A stretch of DNA of 64,000 nucleotides from Thermanaerothrix solaris (GCF_032334255.1 NZ_JAUHMF010000002.1:310001-374000); one strand, 5' to 3'; shown: positions 52,047-61,070, counted from the stretch's first letter. The notes: generated from the sequence alone by a model not told the origin. Made by a program: numbers and translations.

Positions 52047-52660
52047 AGCGCCCTCACCAGCGCGCCGGGACGGGGGATGAACATCGGGGTGCGGCGGGCA
52101 TAATCTACGTACGCCGTCCCGAATTCGGCGCGCAGTTTGGCCTCTTCCAGCCGGGCGCCAATGATAAAGTAAGCCGTGGCGGCCAGGTTAAACGCAAGCA
52201 AATTCCAGGTCATCAGGGGCATGAACCACAAGGCCAGCAAAGACCCGGTGTAGAGCGGATGACGCATCAGGGCATAGACGTCCTCGGTCACCAGGCGCGA
52301 CGGCAGCGCGGGCATTTGTCCCAAGGCCTGGGGCAAACCCAAGAAGGCCATGGCACCCGTCGCACGCAGGCCGCGCCAGACGATCCATACTCCAAGCCCC
52401 TGTGCGGCCAGGCTCAGCCCCAGCCAAGGCCAATTCAGACGGTAGAGGATGCTATCCGGCAGCAGGACCATCAACCCCAGCACCGGGAGCAGGGTCAAGC
52501 CACCTAGCAGCGAGAACAACAAGCGGTAGTAGCGCTGCACCCAGGCTTCTCCCAGGCGATGCGCCAGAAGGCGCTTGACGGTGTGTGAGGCCAGCACGGA
52601 ATGAAGCACCCCATAAAGCGCCATCGCCAGCAACACCGCGCTGAACCCGCTTGCCGTCAT
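52013..52660 (-). CDS. Isoprenylcysteine carboxyl methyltransferase-like membrane protein
   Basis: A 215-residue membrane protein with five or six helices. The C-terminal part has the ICMT/phospholipid methyltransferase pattern MRHPLYTGSLLALWFMPL then GARLEEAKLRAEFGTAYVDY, where SAM binds. The N-terminal part resembles NnrU-type proteins (YGVLHSVLASHTVKRLL). The methyl acceptor in bacteria is unknown and may be a lipid or isoprenoid. It overlaps comEC at its 3' end and starts twelve bases after pepF. Confidence 0.78.
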   Translation of the reverse strand: MTASGFSAVLLAMALYGVLHSVLASHTVKRLLAHRLGEAWVQRYYRLLFSLLGGLTLLPVLGLMVLLPDSILYRLNWPWLGLSLAAQGLGVWIVWRGLRATGAMAFLGLPQALGQMPALPSRLVTEDVYALMRHPLYTGSLLALWFMPLMTWNLLAFNLAATAYFIIGARLEEAKLRAEFGTAYVDYARRTPMFIPRPGALVRALCRCSGWRWLS

Positions 52661-52672
52661 GGGGCTGTCTCC

Positions 52673-54454
52673 CTAGGCCGGGAGAGGCAGGGCTTCTAAC
52701 TGCGCGACCAGATCGCTCAGGACGTCAAACCCGCCCTGCCAAAAGGCGGCTTGGGTGACATCCACCCCGGCCTCATTCAATATCTGAATCGGGGCTTTGG
52801 CACCACCGGCTTCCAAGATGCGCAGATACCGCGGGCGGAAGGATGCCCCTTCGCGCCGGTATTGTTGATAAAGCGACAGCACCAGCAATTGCCCAAAGGC
52901 GTAGGCATAGACGTAGAAGGGAGCTTCGTAAAAATGCGGGATGGAGACCCACTCCCATTTGAATTCCTCGCTCAGTTCGACGGCATCCCCGAACTGCTCG
53001 CGCAGGTTCTCCAGGTATGCTGCCGCCAGGTCTTCCAGCGGGGCATCCTGGCGGATCATCTCGTGCGCCTGGCGTTCAAAGAGGGCAAAGAAGGCCTGAC
53101 GTTGAATCGTGCCGTAGGCATCGTCCATCTGGCGGAAGAGCAAGTCCGCGCGCACGGCTTCGTCCGGCTCTTCGTTGAGCAAGCGATCCACCAACAGCAT
53201 CTCACCGAAGGTCGAGGCGGTCTCAGCCAGGGGCAGAGTGGCATGGAACGTTAGCACGCTGTGGTGCTCGGCCAGCATGGAATGGATGGCGTGGCCCAAT
53301 TCGTGCGCCAGGGTAGCGACATCGTGCGTGCGCCCGTTGTAGTTGGTCAGCACCCAGGGGGTCAGGCCGGGCACCGCGCTCCAGCAAAATGCGCCGCCGC
53401 GTTTGCCGTGGCGGATCTCGGAATCGAGGTGTTTCTGCTCAAACACGCGCTGGGCCAGGCGGGCAATGCGCGGCTCAAACGCCTCGAAGGAGTCTAAGAC
53501 CAACCATGCTGCCTGCTCGAAAGGATAGAGTTTATCGGCCTGGGTGACCGGGGCATAAATGTCATAACGACGCAGGCGGTCCACGCCCAACCAGCGCGCC
53601 TTAAGGCGGAAGAAGCGGCGGAAGACCTCGGTATTGGCACGGCACACCTCAAGTAGTGTGTCTACAACCTCATCCGGCAGGTCGTTCATCTTATTGCGGG
53701 CGGAAATCGGGCTGGGGTGCTTGCGCAGGGTGACCTGCTCGTTGTACCAATCCCGCACGATGGCTTGATAGATTTGCGCCAGGATGGGGGCTTCCTCGCC
53801 GTAAACGCGGTAGAGTTCGCGGTAAGCCGCGGCGCGCAAATCGGGGTTAGGGCCGCGGGCGTAGGTCATCAGCGCGTCGCGGGTGAGCGCTTTCTCTTCA
53901 CCATCTACGATCAGTTTGAACACATAGCGGCTGGTGATGGATTCATAGAGGCGCTGGAGGGCGCTCGATCCGGTCACATTTTTGAGGTTGATGATCTTCT
54001 CTTCCGGTTCGCTGAGGGTGTGGGAACGGAAGCGGCGCAGGGTCTCTAACCAGTAGCGTCGGTCACCAGAGACGGCCAGCAGTCGTTCTGCGGCGGCATC
54101 CGGTAGCGCCTTCCACCACAGTTCGAAGAACAGGGTGCGGTTGGCCAGTTCGGCCAGGAACTGCTCCACCCGCGCCACCAGGGTTTGCGCGGTGGTGTTG
54201 CGGGTGTCTTCACTGAACAGCAGGTTGGCATAGCCGTAAAGGCGGGATGCCAGATCATGGAGGCGCTCAATGCGATCCAGGATGGCCTGGAATTCGCTCT
54301 CAGGCAAATCGTCGCGCAGGGTGGGGCGCAGGGCTTCAAGCGCTGCGGTTTGTGTTTCCAGTTGTTGAAAGGCGGCTTCCAGTTCCGGGCTTTGGGGTCC
54401 GGGGAACAGATCATCCAGTGACCAGCGAGTTTGGGTAAAGACGGCATCCGTCAT
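52673..54454 (-). CDS. pepF: Oligoendopeptidase F (M3 family metallopeptidase)
   Basis: Cytoplasmic zinc peptidase of 593 residues that cuts short peptides. The zinc motif HELGH uses His384, Glu385 and His388 in VATLAHELGHAIHSM, and a downstream Glu lies in PLAETASTFGEMLLVD. The N-terminal helical domain (LDDLFPGPQSPELEAAFQQL) and the C-terminal M3 helical domain are complete. GAGG at eight bases supports the ATG. It is likely to degrade imported or intracellular oligopeptides, so it complements the peptide transporter at 2-8 kb, though the two are not linked. Confidence 0.93.
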   Translation of the reverse strand: MTDAVFTQTRWSLDDLFPGPQSPELEAAFQQLETQTAALEALRPTLRDDLPESEFQAILDRIERLHDLASRLYGYANLLFSEDTRNTTAQTLVARVEQFLAELANRTLFFELWWKALPDAAAERLLAVSGDRRYWLETLRRFRSHTLSEPEEKIINLKNVTGSSALQRLYESITSRYVFKLIVDGEEKALTRDALMTYARGPNPDLRAAAYRELYRVYGEEAPILAQIYQAIVRDWYNEQVTLRKHPSPISARNKMNDLPDEVVDTLLEVCRANTEVFRRFFRLKARWLGVDRLRRYDIYAPVTQADKLYPFEQAAWLVLDSFEAFEPRIARLAQRVFEQKHLDSEIRHGKRGGAFCWSAVPGLTPWVLTNYNGRTHDVATLAHELGHAIHSMLAEHHSVLTFHATLPLAETASTFGEMLLVDRLLNEEPDEAVRADLLFRQMDDAYGTIQRQAFFALFERQAHEMIRQDAPLEDLAAAYLENLREQFGDAVELSEEFKWEWVSIPHFYEAPFYVYAYAFGQLLVLSLYQQYRREGASFRPRYLRILEAGGAKAPIQILNEAGVDVTQAAFWQGGFDVLSDLVAQLEALPLPA

Positions 54455-54513
54455 AGGGGTAACCTCGTTCCAGGGAGATCACGAACGATGATGGGGTAAT
54501 GGTTTTATTTTAC

Positions 54514-55077
54514 TCAAGAATCGGCGGGCTGCCAGCCGGTTGTCGCTGCCCATTCTTCGGCGGCCAGATAAATCAAATCGCCTGCCGGGTCTTTGACCTC
54601 GGAATACACGTCGGGATCGGGCAGGTAGCGGGCGAGGCGGCGTTTCAATTCAGCATAGGCCGCGGCCGTGGCCGGGTGGGCGCGCAGGTAATCGCGAAAG
54701 AGGAGCGGGTAGCGCTGGTTGGCCCGCCCTTGCACGCGTACGTGCAGGTGCACCCGTGGCTGGCCGGGGGGCGCGGTGAAAAACCATTTTTCCCAATCCG
54801 CCTCCTCGCCGCTTGCGCCGGGCGGACGGTGGTCGCGGGTGATTTCGGGGCGCCAGAGATAGCCCAGCCCTTGCAATACCGTAATCACGCGCGGGTCGAG
54901 AGCAGGCACGGTGATCTGGATATCAATGACATCTTTGGCGGCCAGTCCCGGCACGGCAGTCGAGCCGATGTGATCAATCCGTAAGACCAAATTGCCCAGG
55001 GCTTGGCGCAGGGTTTCGGCCAGCGCGGCAAAGCGTTGCGACCATTCGGCTTGGTAGGGGAGAATCTCGGGAGACAT
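54514..55077 (-). CDS. GrpB family protein (UPF0157)
   Basis: A 187-residue protein matching the GrpB/UPF0157 family: QAEWSQRFAALAETLRQAL, then RIDHIGSTAVPGLAAKDVIDIQI with the GSTxVPGL-x-KPxID-like motif of the nucleotidyltransferase fold, and FRDYLRAHPATAAAYAELKR. Members may be minimal nucleotidyltransferases; function unknown. No strong ribosome binding site is seen. It stands alone, divergent from the thiamine operon. Confidence 0.87.
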   Translation of the reverse strand: MSPEILPYQAEWSQRFAALAETLRQALGNLVLRIDHIGSTAVPGLAAKDVIDIQITVPALDPRVITVLQGLGYLWRPEITRDHRPPGASGEEADWEKWFFTAPPGQPRVHLHVRVQGRANQRYPLLFRDYLRAHPATAAAYAELKRRLARYLPDPDVYSEVKDPAGDLIYLAAEEWAATTGWQPADS

Positions 55078-55211
55078 GGGGGAACCGTAAGGCGAATACT
55101 TGTGGATTTCACCTATTCTATCACCGCGAGGGAATAAATGGGCTTTAGCCGGCAGGTAGAACGTGAGTCCATGGTTTCCCGAGACGGCTTCCAGGAAGGT
55201 GATAAAACTAT

Positions 55212-55240
55212 TTGACTTTTCCTTTCTTTCTGGCTATACT
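55212..55240 (+). promoter_or_regulatory. Promoter of the TPP riboswitch operon
   Basis: TTGACT at 55212-55217 and TATACT at 55235-55240 with a 17-base spacer, ending nine bases before the aptamer. Confidence 0.8.
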
Positions 55241-55248
55241 AGGTGCAG

Positions 55249-55345
55249 ACAACGGGGAGCCCGGTGAGGCCGGGCTGAGAGGAGGGCCGTCCAGCCCTCG
55301 ACCCGCAGAACCTGATCCGGGTAATGCCGGCGGAGGGACGATAGC
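55249..55345 (+). ncRNA. TPP riboswitch (THI element)
   Basis: Conserved THI-box blocks are present in order: ACGGGGAGCC at the 5' side, GGGCTGAGAGG (CTGAGA at 55275-55280), then GACCCGCAGAACCTGATCC, GGGTAATGCCGGCG and the closing GGAGGGA. Thiamine diphosphate binding should close the P1 helix and permit the downstream terminator. It precedes genes for thiamine phosphorylation and uptake. Confidence 0.96.
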
Positions 55346-55365
55346 ACGAAGTTATCGCTCATTTT

Positions 55366-55401
55366 CCCGCCCTCCGCCCCGCTTGGAGGGCGGGCGTTTT
55401 T
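55366..55401 (+). terminator. Riboswitch-controlled terminator
   Basis: A perfect 10-bp stem (55366-55375 with 55385-55394) followed by CGTTTTT. The bases CCCTCCG at 55370-55376 in its 5' arm are fully complementary to CGGAGGG at 55331-55337 at the end of the aptamer, so an antiterminator can form when TPP is absent. Confidence 0.85.
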
Positions 55402-55413
55402 GGAGCACATCGA

Positions 55414-56082
55414 ATGACGCGTGCTGTGATCTTTGCCAATGGCGAACTCCCAAACCCTACCGCGATTGCGGGCTGGCTGCAGCCCCAGGATTTCCTGGTT
55501 GCTGCCGATGGTGGTCTCGCGCATGTTCGCCGTCTGGGGCGCTATCCGCATCTGCTCATCGGCGATCTGGATTCGGTGACGGCGGAGCACCTGGCCGAGT
55601 TGCAGGCGCGGGGAGTGCGCATCGAACGCTACCCGGCGGAGAAGAACGAAACCGACCTGGAATTGGCCCTTTTGTGGGTAGCGCGGGCTGGCTATCACAC
55701 CATCCGCGTGGTGGCGGCCCTCGGCGGACGCCTGGATCAGACCCTGGGCAACCTTTTCCTGCTCATGCTGCCGGAACTGGCCACCTGTGATGTGCGCTTG
55801 GAGGATGGTGCACAGGAAGTTTTCCTCATCCGCGATCAGGCGACCCTCACGGGCGAACCAGGGGAGACGGTCTCGTTGCTCCCCCTCACCGGTCCGGCGC
55901 ATGGCATCACCACCCAGGGACTGCGGTACCCCCTGCGGGGTGAGTCGCTGTACCCGGAGCGCACCCGCGGCATCAGCAACGAACTGATCGCCCCGCAGGC
56001 CACGGTGCGGCTGGATCACGGCCTGCTCCTCTGCATCCACACCCACCGCTCCCCTCAACCCCTTATCGGAGGTGTCGGATGA
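55414..56082 (+). CDS. thiN: Thiamine pyrophosphokinase (thiamine diphosphokinase)
   Basis: Transfers pyrophosphate from ATP to thiamine to make TPP; 222 residues. The TPK catalytic domain has LVAADGGLAHV, HLLIGDLDSV and EKNETDLELALLWVARAG, the conserved acidic stretches of the active site. The C-terminal thiamine-binding beta domain follows (GITTQGLRYPL, RGISNEL). It is directly behind the TPP riboswitch and overlaps the binding-protein gene by ATGA. Confidence 0.92.
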   Translation: MTRAVIFANGELPNPTAIAGWLQPQDFLVAADGGLAHVRRLGRYPHLLIGDLDSVTAEHLAELQARGVRIERYPAEKNETDLELALLWVARAGYHTIRVVAALGGRLDQTLGNLFLLMLPELATCDVRLEDGAQEVFLIRDQATLTGEPGETVSLLPLTGPAHGITTQGLRYPLRGESLYPERTRGISNELIAPQATVRLDHGLLLCIHTHRSPQPLIGGVG

Positions 56083-57218
56083 AAGCCTTAATGTCACGTC
56101 TGGTTGTTCTGTTCATGCTCGCGCTCATCTTGGTAGCCTGTGCGCCGGCTGTCCCCACGACGCCTACCGCGACCCCCGCGGCAACGGCGACGATCGGGCC
56201 GGTTGAACCCACGGCACCCCCCGCTGCTTCACCTACCCCGGCGGCGCCGACCGAACTGCGCATCATGACCCACGATTCGTTCGCCGCCAGCGAAGAGGTC
56301 ATCGCCGAGTTTGAGCGCCAGTACAACGTAAAATTGGTCATTCTGCCCAGCGGTGATACCGGTGCCATGCTCAGCCAGGCCATCTTGACGAAAAATGCGC
56401 CCCTAGCGGATGTGCTCTATGGGGTGGATAACACCTTCCTCTCACGGGCGCTGAAAGAAGACCTCTTTGAGCCCTACCGCTCACCCTTGCTGGAAAATAT
56501 CCCCCCTGAGTTCATCCTCGATCCCGAGTATCGCGTCTTGCCGGTGGATTACGGCGATGTGTGCATCAACTACGATAAGCGTTATTTCGCCGAGCGCAAC
56601 CTGCCGGTGCCACAATCGCTGGAAGACCTGCTCAAACCCGAATATAAGGGCTTGCTGGTGGTGGAAAACCCGGCCACGTCTTCACCCGGCCTGGCGTTCC
56701 TGATGGCCACCATTGCCCATTTCGGCGATCCGGGCTATCTGGACTTCTGGAAAGGGTTGCGTGAGAACGGCGTGGTTGTGGTCAACGATTGGGAGACGGC
56801 CTACTACACCAACTTCAGCGGCTCATCGGGTAAGGGGCCACAGCCGATGGTGGTTTCGTACGGTTCCAGCCCGCCGGCCGAGGTGATCTTCGCCGAGCAG
56901 CCGCTGGATGAGGCGCCCACGGCGTCCATCGTCGCACCGGACACCTGCTTCCGCCAGATCGAGTTTGTGGGCATTCTCAAAGGCACCTCCCAGCGCGCTC
57001 TGGCCGAGAAGTGGGTGGATTACATGCTGGATCGCCGTTTCCAGGAAGATATGCCGTTGCAGATGTTCGTCTTCCCGGTTAACCGCCAGGCGCAACTGCC
57101 CGAAGCCTTTGTGAAGTATGCCCAGATTCCCGAAAAGCCGGCGACGCTGGATCCGAACCTGATCGCCGAAAAGCGGGAGGCCTGGATCGAGGCCTGGACG
57201 GAGACGGTGCTGCGGTGA
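56079..57218 (+). CDS. Thiamine ABC transporter substrate-binding lipoprotein (TbpA-like)
   Basis: Extracytoplasmic receptor, 379 residues. The lipobox is ILVAC with Cys21, followed by a Thr/Pro/Ala linker to about residue 60. The domain begins LRIMTHDSFAASEEVIAEFE, the TbpA/ThiB pattern, with VLYGVDNTFLSRAL and PVDYGDVCINYDK typical of thiamine receptors. It overlaps the kinase gene at ATGA and the permease gene at GTGA. Control by the TPP riboswitch supports thiamine as substrate. Confidence 0.88.
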   Translation: MKALMSRLVVLFMLALILVACAPAVPTTPTATPAATATIGPVEPTAPPAASPTPAAPTELRIMTHDSFAASEEVIAEFERQYNVKLVILPSGDTGAMLSQAILTKNAPLADVLYGVDNTFLSRALKEDLFEPYRSPLLENIPPEFILDPEYRVLPVDYGDVCINYDKRYFAERNLPVPQSLEDLLKPEYKGLLVVENPATSSPGLAFLMATIAHFGDPGYLDFWKGLRENGVVVVNDWETAYYTNFSGSSGKGPQPMVVSYGSSPPAEVIFAEQPLDEAPTASIVAPDTCFRQIEFVGILKGTSQRALAEKWVDYMLDRRFQEDMPLQMFVFPVNRQAQLPEAFVKYAQIPEKPATLDPNLIAEKREAWIEAWTETVLR

Positions 57219-58945
57219 GCGGCACGATGCCTTATCCGATGGGGAAAACCGCCGCGCGCCGGACGTTGTGGTCTACGCTGGTGCTGTGGCTGCCGCCATT
57301 GCTCTTCCTGCTCATCTTTTACTTCACCCCACTGCTCAGCATTCTGAGCCTGGCCGGTGAGGCCCTACTCCGCGAGGGCCTTGCCGCCGGGCTGGGGGCG
57401 CGCCTGTGGCGCCCGCTCCGCTTCACGCTCTGGCAGGCCGGCCTTTCCACCGCGCTGACATTGCTGGTCGGCCTGCCCGGGGCGTATCTTTTCGGACGCT
57501 TCACCTTTCCGGGTAAGGGTTGGCTGCGTGTCTTAACCACCTTGCCGTTCATCCTGCCCACGGTCGTCGTGGCCGCCGGTTTCAATGCGCTGATCGGGCC
57601 GCGCGGTTGGCTTAACGTGCTGCTGATGCAGGCGTTGGGGCTGAGCGAGCCCCCGATTCGCTTGATGCACTCGCTGGGGGCGATCTTACTGGCGCATGTC
57701 TTCTACAACACCACCATCATCCTGCGCGTCGTCGGCAGCGCCTGGGCCCAACTCGACCCACGCCTGGAACAGGCGGCGCGGGTGTTGGGGGCATCGCCCT
57801 GGCGCACGTTGTGGGAGGTCACCCTGCCCCTGCTCCGTCCGGCGATCCTGGCGGCGACCCTGCTGGTGTTTTTATTCGATTTCACCAGTTTTGGCGTTAT
57901 TCTGCTGCTGGGTGGGCCACGCTTCGCCACGCTGGAAGTGGAAATCTACCTGCAAGCTCTGCAAATGCTCAACTTACCCCTGGCCGGCTTGCTTTCGGTG
58001 GTGCAACTGGCCTGCACCTTGATCTTCCTTCTGCTCTACCAACGGGTGGCGGCGCAGGTTAATGTCCCGGTGACGCCGCGGGTGCAGGGGGAGGGCATAC
58101 ACTCGCCGCACACGCCGGGCGAGCGTGCTTTCGTCGTCGGCATGGTGGGGGTGTTGGGTGTGCTACTGCTCTTACCCATGGCGGCACTGCCGTTGCGTTC
58201 GGTGGCCCGCCTGGAAGCCGCGCGAGGCGAGCGCAGGACGGTGACCCCCGGCCTGACGCTGGATTATTACCGCGAACTCTTCATCAACCGCCGCGGTTCC
58301 TATTTTTACGTCCCCCCGATTCAAGCCGCGCGCAATTCGCTGCTTTATGCCGGGGCGACGATGGCGCTGGCGCTCAGCCTGGGCGGGCTGACTACCGCGG
58401 CGATGACGCGGTTACGCCGCCCGCCGCGCTGGCTGGATCCGCTGCTCATGCTCCCGCTGGGTACCTCGGCGGTAACCCTGGGATTGGGATTCATCGTGGT
58501 CTTCAATCGTCCGCCTTTGGTGGCACGCGATTTTCCGCTCATGATTCCCATTGCGCATACCCTGGTGGCGTTGCCCTTCGTGGTGCGCACCCTGCAGCCG
58601 GCACTGGCCGCCATCCCGACCAATCTGCGCCAGGCCGCGGCGGTGTTGGGCGCTTCACCCTGGCGGGTGTGGTGGGAGGTGGATTTTCCGATCGTCCTGC
58701 GCGCGGTGATTGTGGCGGCCGTATTTGCGTTCACCGCCTCGCTGGGCGAGTTCGGTGCGACCATGTTCCTGGTGCGTCCGGAATATCCGACCGTGCCGGT
58801 TGCGATTTACCGTTTCATTTCCCAACCGGGAGCGTTGAATTACGGTCAGGCGTTAGCGATGTCCACGATTCTGATGGCATTGTGTGGGCTGGGGGTGGCA
58901 GTGATCGAACGCCTGCGCCTGCCGGGCTGGCCGCAGACCTGGTGA
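57215..58945 (+). CDS. Thiamine ABC transporter permease, fused two-domain (ThiP-like)
   Basis: A 576-residue permease made of two BPD_transp_1 domains in tandem, as in ThiP and FbpB; about twelve helices. The two EAA loops are EQAARVLGASPWRTLWEVTLP (about residues 185-205) and RQAAAVLGASPWRVWWEVDFP (about 470-490), almost repeats. Start GTG overlaps the receptor stop; an ATG four codons later has GGTGAG in front and is equally possible. No ATP-binding protein gene follows, since the next gene is convergent. The TOBE-type ATPase at the window start is of the right class. Confidence 0.88.
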   Translation: MSGTMPYPMGKTAARRTLWSTLVLWLPPLLFLLIFYFTPLLSILSLAGEALLREGLAAGLGARLWRPLRFTLWQAGLSTALTLLVGLPGAYLFGRFTFPGKGWLRVLTTLPFILPTVVVAAGFNALIGPRGWLNVLLMQALGLSEPPIRLMHSLGAILLAHVFYNTTIILRVVGSAWAQLDPRLEQAARVLGASPWRTLWEVTLPLLRPAILAATLLVFLFDFTSFGVILLLGGPRFATLEVEIYLQALQMLNLPLAGLLSVVQLACTLIFLLLYQRVAAQVNVPVTPRVQGEGIHSPHTPGERAFVVGMVGVLGVLLLLPMAALPLRSVARLEAARGERRTVTPGLTLDYYRELFINRRGSYFYVPPIQAARNSLLYAGATMALALSLGGLTTAAMTRLRRPPRWLDPLLMLPLGTSAVTLGLGFIVVFNRPPLVARDFPLMIPIAHTLVALPFVVRTLQPALAAIPTNLRQAAAVLGASPWRVWWEVDFPIVLRAVIVAAVFAFTASLGEFGATMFLVRPEYPTVPVAIYRFISQPGALNYGQALAMSTILMALCGLGVAVIERLRLPGWPQTW

Positions 58946-58948
58946 GGT

Positions 58949-60199
58949 TCAGGCCGCGCGCACCAGCAAACTGATGCTCTCAATGTGATAGGTTTGGGGG
59001 AAGAGGTCAAAGGGGGTAATCTGGACCAGCCGGTAGCCCGCGGCAATCAACTGCCGCAGGTCCCGCGCCAGGGTGGCCGGATCGCATGAGACGTAGGCCA
59101 GAAATGGCGGCTCCAAGCGGATCAGCGCTTCCAGGGCGGCGGGGGCCATGCCGGCGCGCGGCGGATCTACCACTACCACGTCTGGGTGTACGTCCAGCCA
59201 GGGCAGTACCTCTTCGGCGGCCCCTTGGTAAAGCGCCACATGGTCGAATTCATCCAGGTTAACTGCAAAATCCTCGCAGGCGCTGGGGGAAACTTCCACC
59301 CCCAGGCAGTGCCCCACCTTCGGGGCAAGGAAAGCGGTGAACAACCCCACCCCGCAATAAACATCCAGCAGGGTGGTCTGGGGCGTCAGGGGCAGGATGT
59401 CCAGCAGGTGCTGCACCATGGCCGCCGCTTGGGCCGTGTTGACCTGAAAGAACGACGGGGCAGAGACCTTGAAGGGGCGCCCCAGTACTTCCATCACCAG
59501 AAAATCCTCACCGGCCAGCACAATCGTCCCGGCGGGGCTGAGATGGACGGCCGAGAGCGGAAAGTCCACGCTGAACTCTGGCGGTTGCGGATCGCGACTT
59601 TCCAGGATCAAGAGCACCTCTTCGCCGCTGCCCACGCGTAATTCCACCCGTTCCAGGCCGAGCAGGGGTTCAAACTCCAACTGCGGCCAGACCTGATTGA
59701 GCACCGGCTCGGGCAGGTGGCATTCCTGAATCGCCACCACCTGGTGCGAATCGGCGCGATGGTAGCCCAGACGTCCCTGGGCATCGAGGTGGAACTGCAC
59801 CGTGTTGCGGTAGTTCCAGGGCTGGGGGGAGCGCACGATGGGGCGTAGCGGCGGATCGGGGATGCCAGCCAGGCGCTGAAGTTGTTCGCGCAAAATCGTT
59901 TCTTTAAGCGCGCACTGGGTGGCGTAATCGGTGTGCTGGTAGTGGCAACCGCCGCAGAGGCCATAATGGGGACAGCGTGGCGCAATTCGCTGAGGGGCGG
60001 GCTGCACTACGTCCAGCAGTTCGGCACGGGCGTAGGTGCGTTTGCTCTCAATCAGGCGCACCCGCACCCGCTCGCCGGGCAAGGCAAAGGGCACAAAAAC
60101 CGCGCGCCCATCCGGCAGGCGGCCCAGGCACACGCCGCCATGAGCTGGGGCGAGCAGGTCCACCTCATAAACGGCGTGGCTTAGATCATGTTGACCCAA
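58949..60199 (-). CDS. rlmD: 23S rRNA (uracil-C5) methyltransferase, RlmD/RumA family
   Basis: SAM-dependent RNA m5U methyltransferase of about 416 residues. A TRAM domain at the N-terminus (YEVDLLAPAHGGVCLGRLPDG) is followed by the 4Fe-4S Cys cluster (Cys76, Cys82, Cys85, RCPHYGLCGGC). The C-terminal domain holds LLDVYCGVGLFTAFLA, VVDPPRAGM and the nucleophile Cys in YVSCDPATLARDL. The start is uncertain. No ATG exists near the TRAM domain; TTG at 60199, with GGAAG upstream, overlaps the end of the CBS gene and is the best guess, and GTG at 60163 is the alternative. RlmD, RlmC and TrmA-like targets cannot be told apart by eye. Confidence 0.83.
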   Translation of the reverse strand: MGQHDLSHAVYEVDLLAPAHGGVCLGRLPDGRAVFVPFALPGERVRVRLIESKRTYARAELLDVVQPAPQRIAPRCPHYGLCGGCHYQHTDYATQCALKETILREQLQRLAGIPDPPLRPIVRSPQPWNYRNTVQFHLDAQGRLGYHRADSHQVVAIQECHLPEPVLNQVWPQLEFEPLLGLERVELRVGSGEEVLLILESRDPQPPEFSVDFPLSAVHLSPAGTIVLAGEDFLVMEVLGRPFKVSAPSFFQVNTAQAAAMVQHLLDILPLTPQTTLLDVYCGVGLFTAFLAPKVGHCLGVEVSPSACEDFAVNLDEFDHVALYQGAAEEVLPWLDVHPDVVVVDPPRAGMAPAALEALIRLEPPFLAYVSCDPATLARDLRQLIAAGYRLVQITPFDLFPQTYHIESISLLVRAA

Positions 60200-60615
60200 A
60201 TGTAGTCTTCCAGGCTTTTGATTTCGGCGTCTTTCTCCACCAGTAAGCGCTTGACCACATCCCCAATCGAGATGATCCCGATTAATTGTTCCCCTTCCAG
60301 TACCGGTAGGTGGCGAAAGCGATGCTGGGTCATCAGTGCCATGCAATCCTCAACCGTCTGATCCGGCGTGACGTAATAAACCGGTGACACCATGATCTCG
60401 CGCACCGGGGTTTGCATGGTGATACGCCCACCGATCGCCTGGCGGGCAAAATCGCGCTCGGAGAAGATACCGACAATCTTACCCCCCTCAACTACGACCA
60501 CTGCCCCGATGTGCTTTTCGGCCATCAGTTTTAGCGCTTCCTGAATGCTTGACGAGGGGGTGACGTACCACACCTGGCAGGCTTTTCCTTCAAGCAACTG
60601 GCGTACCGAGGTCAT
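60181..60615 (-). CDS. Two-CBS-domain protein (copy 2)
   Basis: A 144-residue protein made of two CBS motifs (VWYVTPSSSIQEALKLMAEK to KIVGIFSERDFAR, and PVYYVTPDQTVEDCMALM to LIGIISIGDVVKRLL). CBS pairs bind adenine nucleotides or SAM and act as energy or ligand sensors. AGGGG lies nine bases before the ATG. It is a tandem duplicate of the upstream neighbour, with near-identical segments (GIFSERD, IISIGDVVK). The gene overlaps the presumed start of rlmD. Partner protein unknown. Confidence 0.88.
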   Translation of the reverse strand: MTSVRQLLEGKACQVWYVTPSSSIQEALKLMAEKHIGAVVVVEGGKIVGIFSERDFARQAIGGRITMQTPVREIMVSPVYYVTPDQTVEDCMALMTQHRFRHLPVLEGEQLIGIISIGDVVKRLLVEKDAEIKSLEDYIWVNMI

Positions 60616-60626
60616 GATCGCTACCC

Positions 60627-61070
60627 CTAAATGGTGTGCGTGCGGCCACGAATGTAGTTTTCCAAACTCTGGATGGTGATCTCTTTTTCTTCCAGCAACT
60701 GCTTGACCACATCGCCAATGGAGATCACGCCGACGAGTTGATCGCCTTCCAACACGGGTAGGTGACGAATGTGCTTGGCGGTCATCAGCGCCATGCACTC
60801 TTCCACGGTCTGCTGGGGACTGACGTAGTACACCGAGCGGGTCATGAAGTTGCCCACCGGCTCATCCAGCAAAAGGGATTCGCGGCTGGCGGCATAACGG
60901 GCATAATCGCGTTCGGAGAAGATGCCCACAATTTTGCCTTCCTCCAGCACCAGCACAGCACCGATGTTCTTCTCGGCCATCAGTTTCAGCGTCTCGCGCA
61001 AGGGGGTTTGTGGCGTCACTGACCAAACCTGGCGGCCTTTGTTATCGAGCAGGTTCTTGACAATCGCCAT
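60627..61070 (-). CDS. Two-CBS-domain protein (copy 1)
   Basis: A 147-residue protein with the same two-CBS layout (VWSVTPQTPLRETLKLMAEK, KIVGIFSERDYARYA, VYYVSPQQTVEECMALM, LVGVISIGDVVKQLL), ending in a charged tail. GAGGA nine bases before the ATG fixes the start. It is followed after eleven bases by its duplicate. A good promoter (TTGACA-N16-GATAAT) lies upstream. Confidence 0.9.
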   Translation of the reverse strand: MAIVKNLLDNKGRQVWSVTPQTPLRETLKLMAEKNIGAVLVLEEGKIVGIFSERDYARYAASRESLLLDEPVGNFMTRSVYYVSPQQTVEECMALMTAKHIRHLPVLEGDQLVGVISIGDVVKQLLEEKEITIQSLENYIRGRTHTI

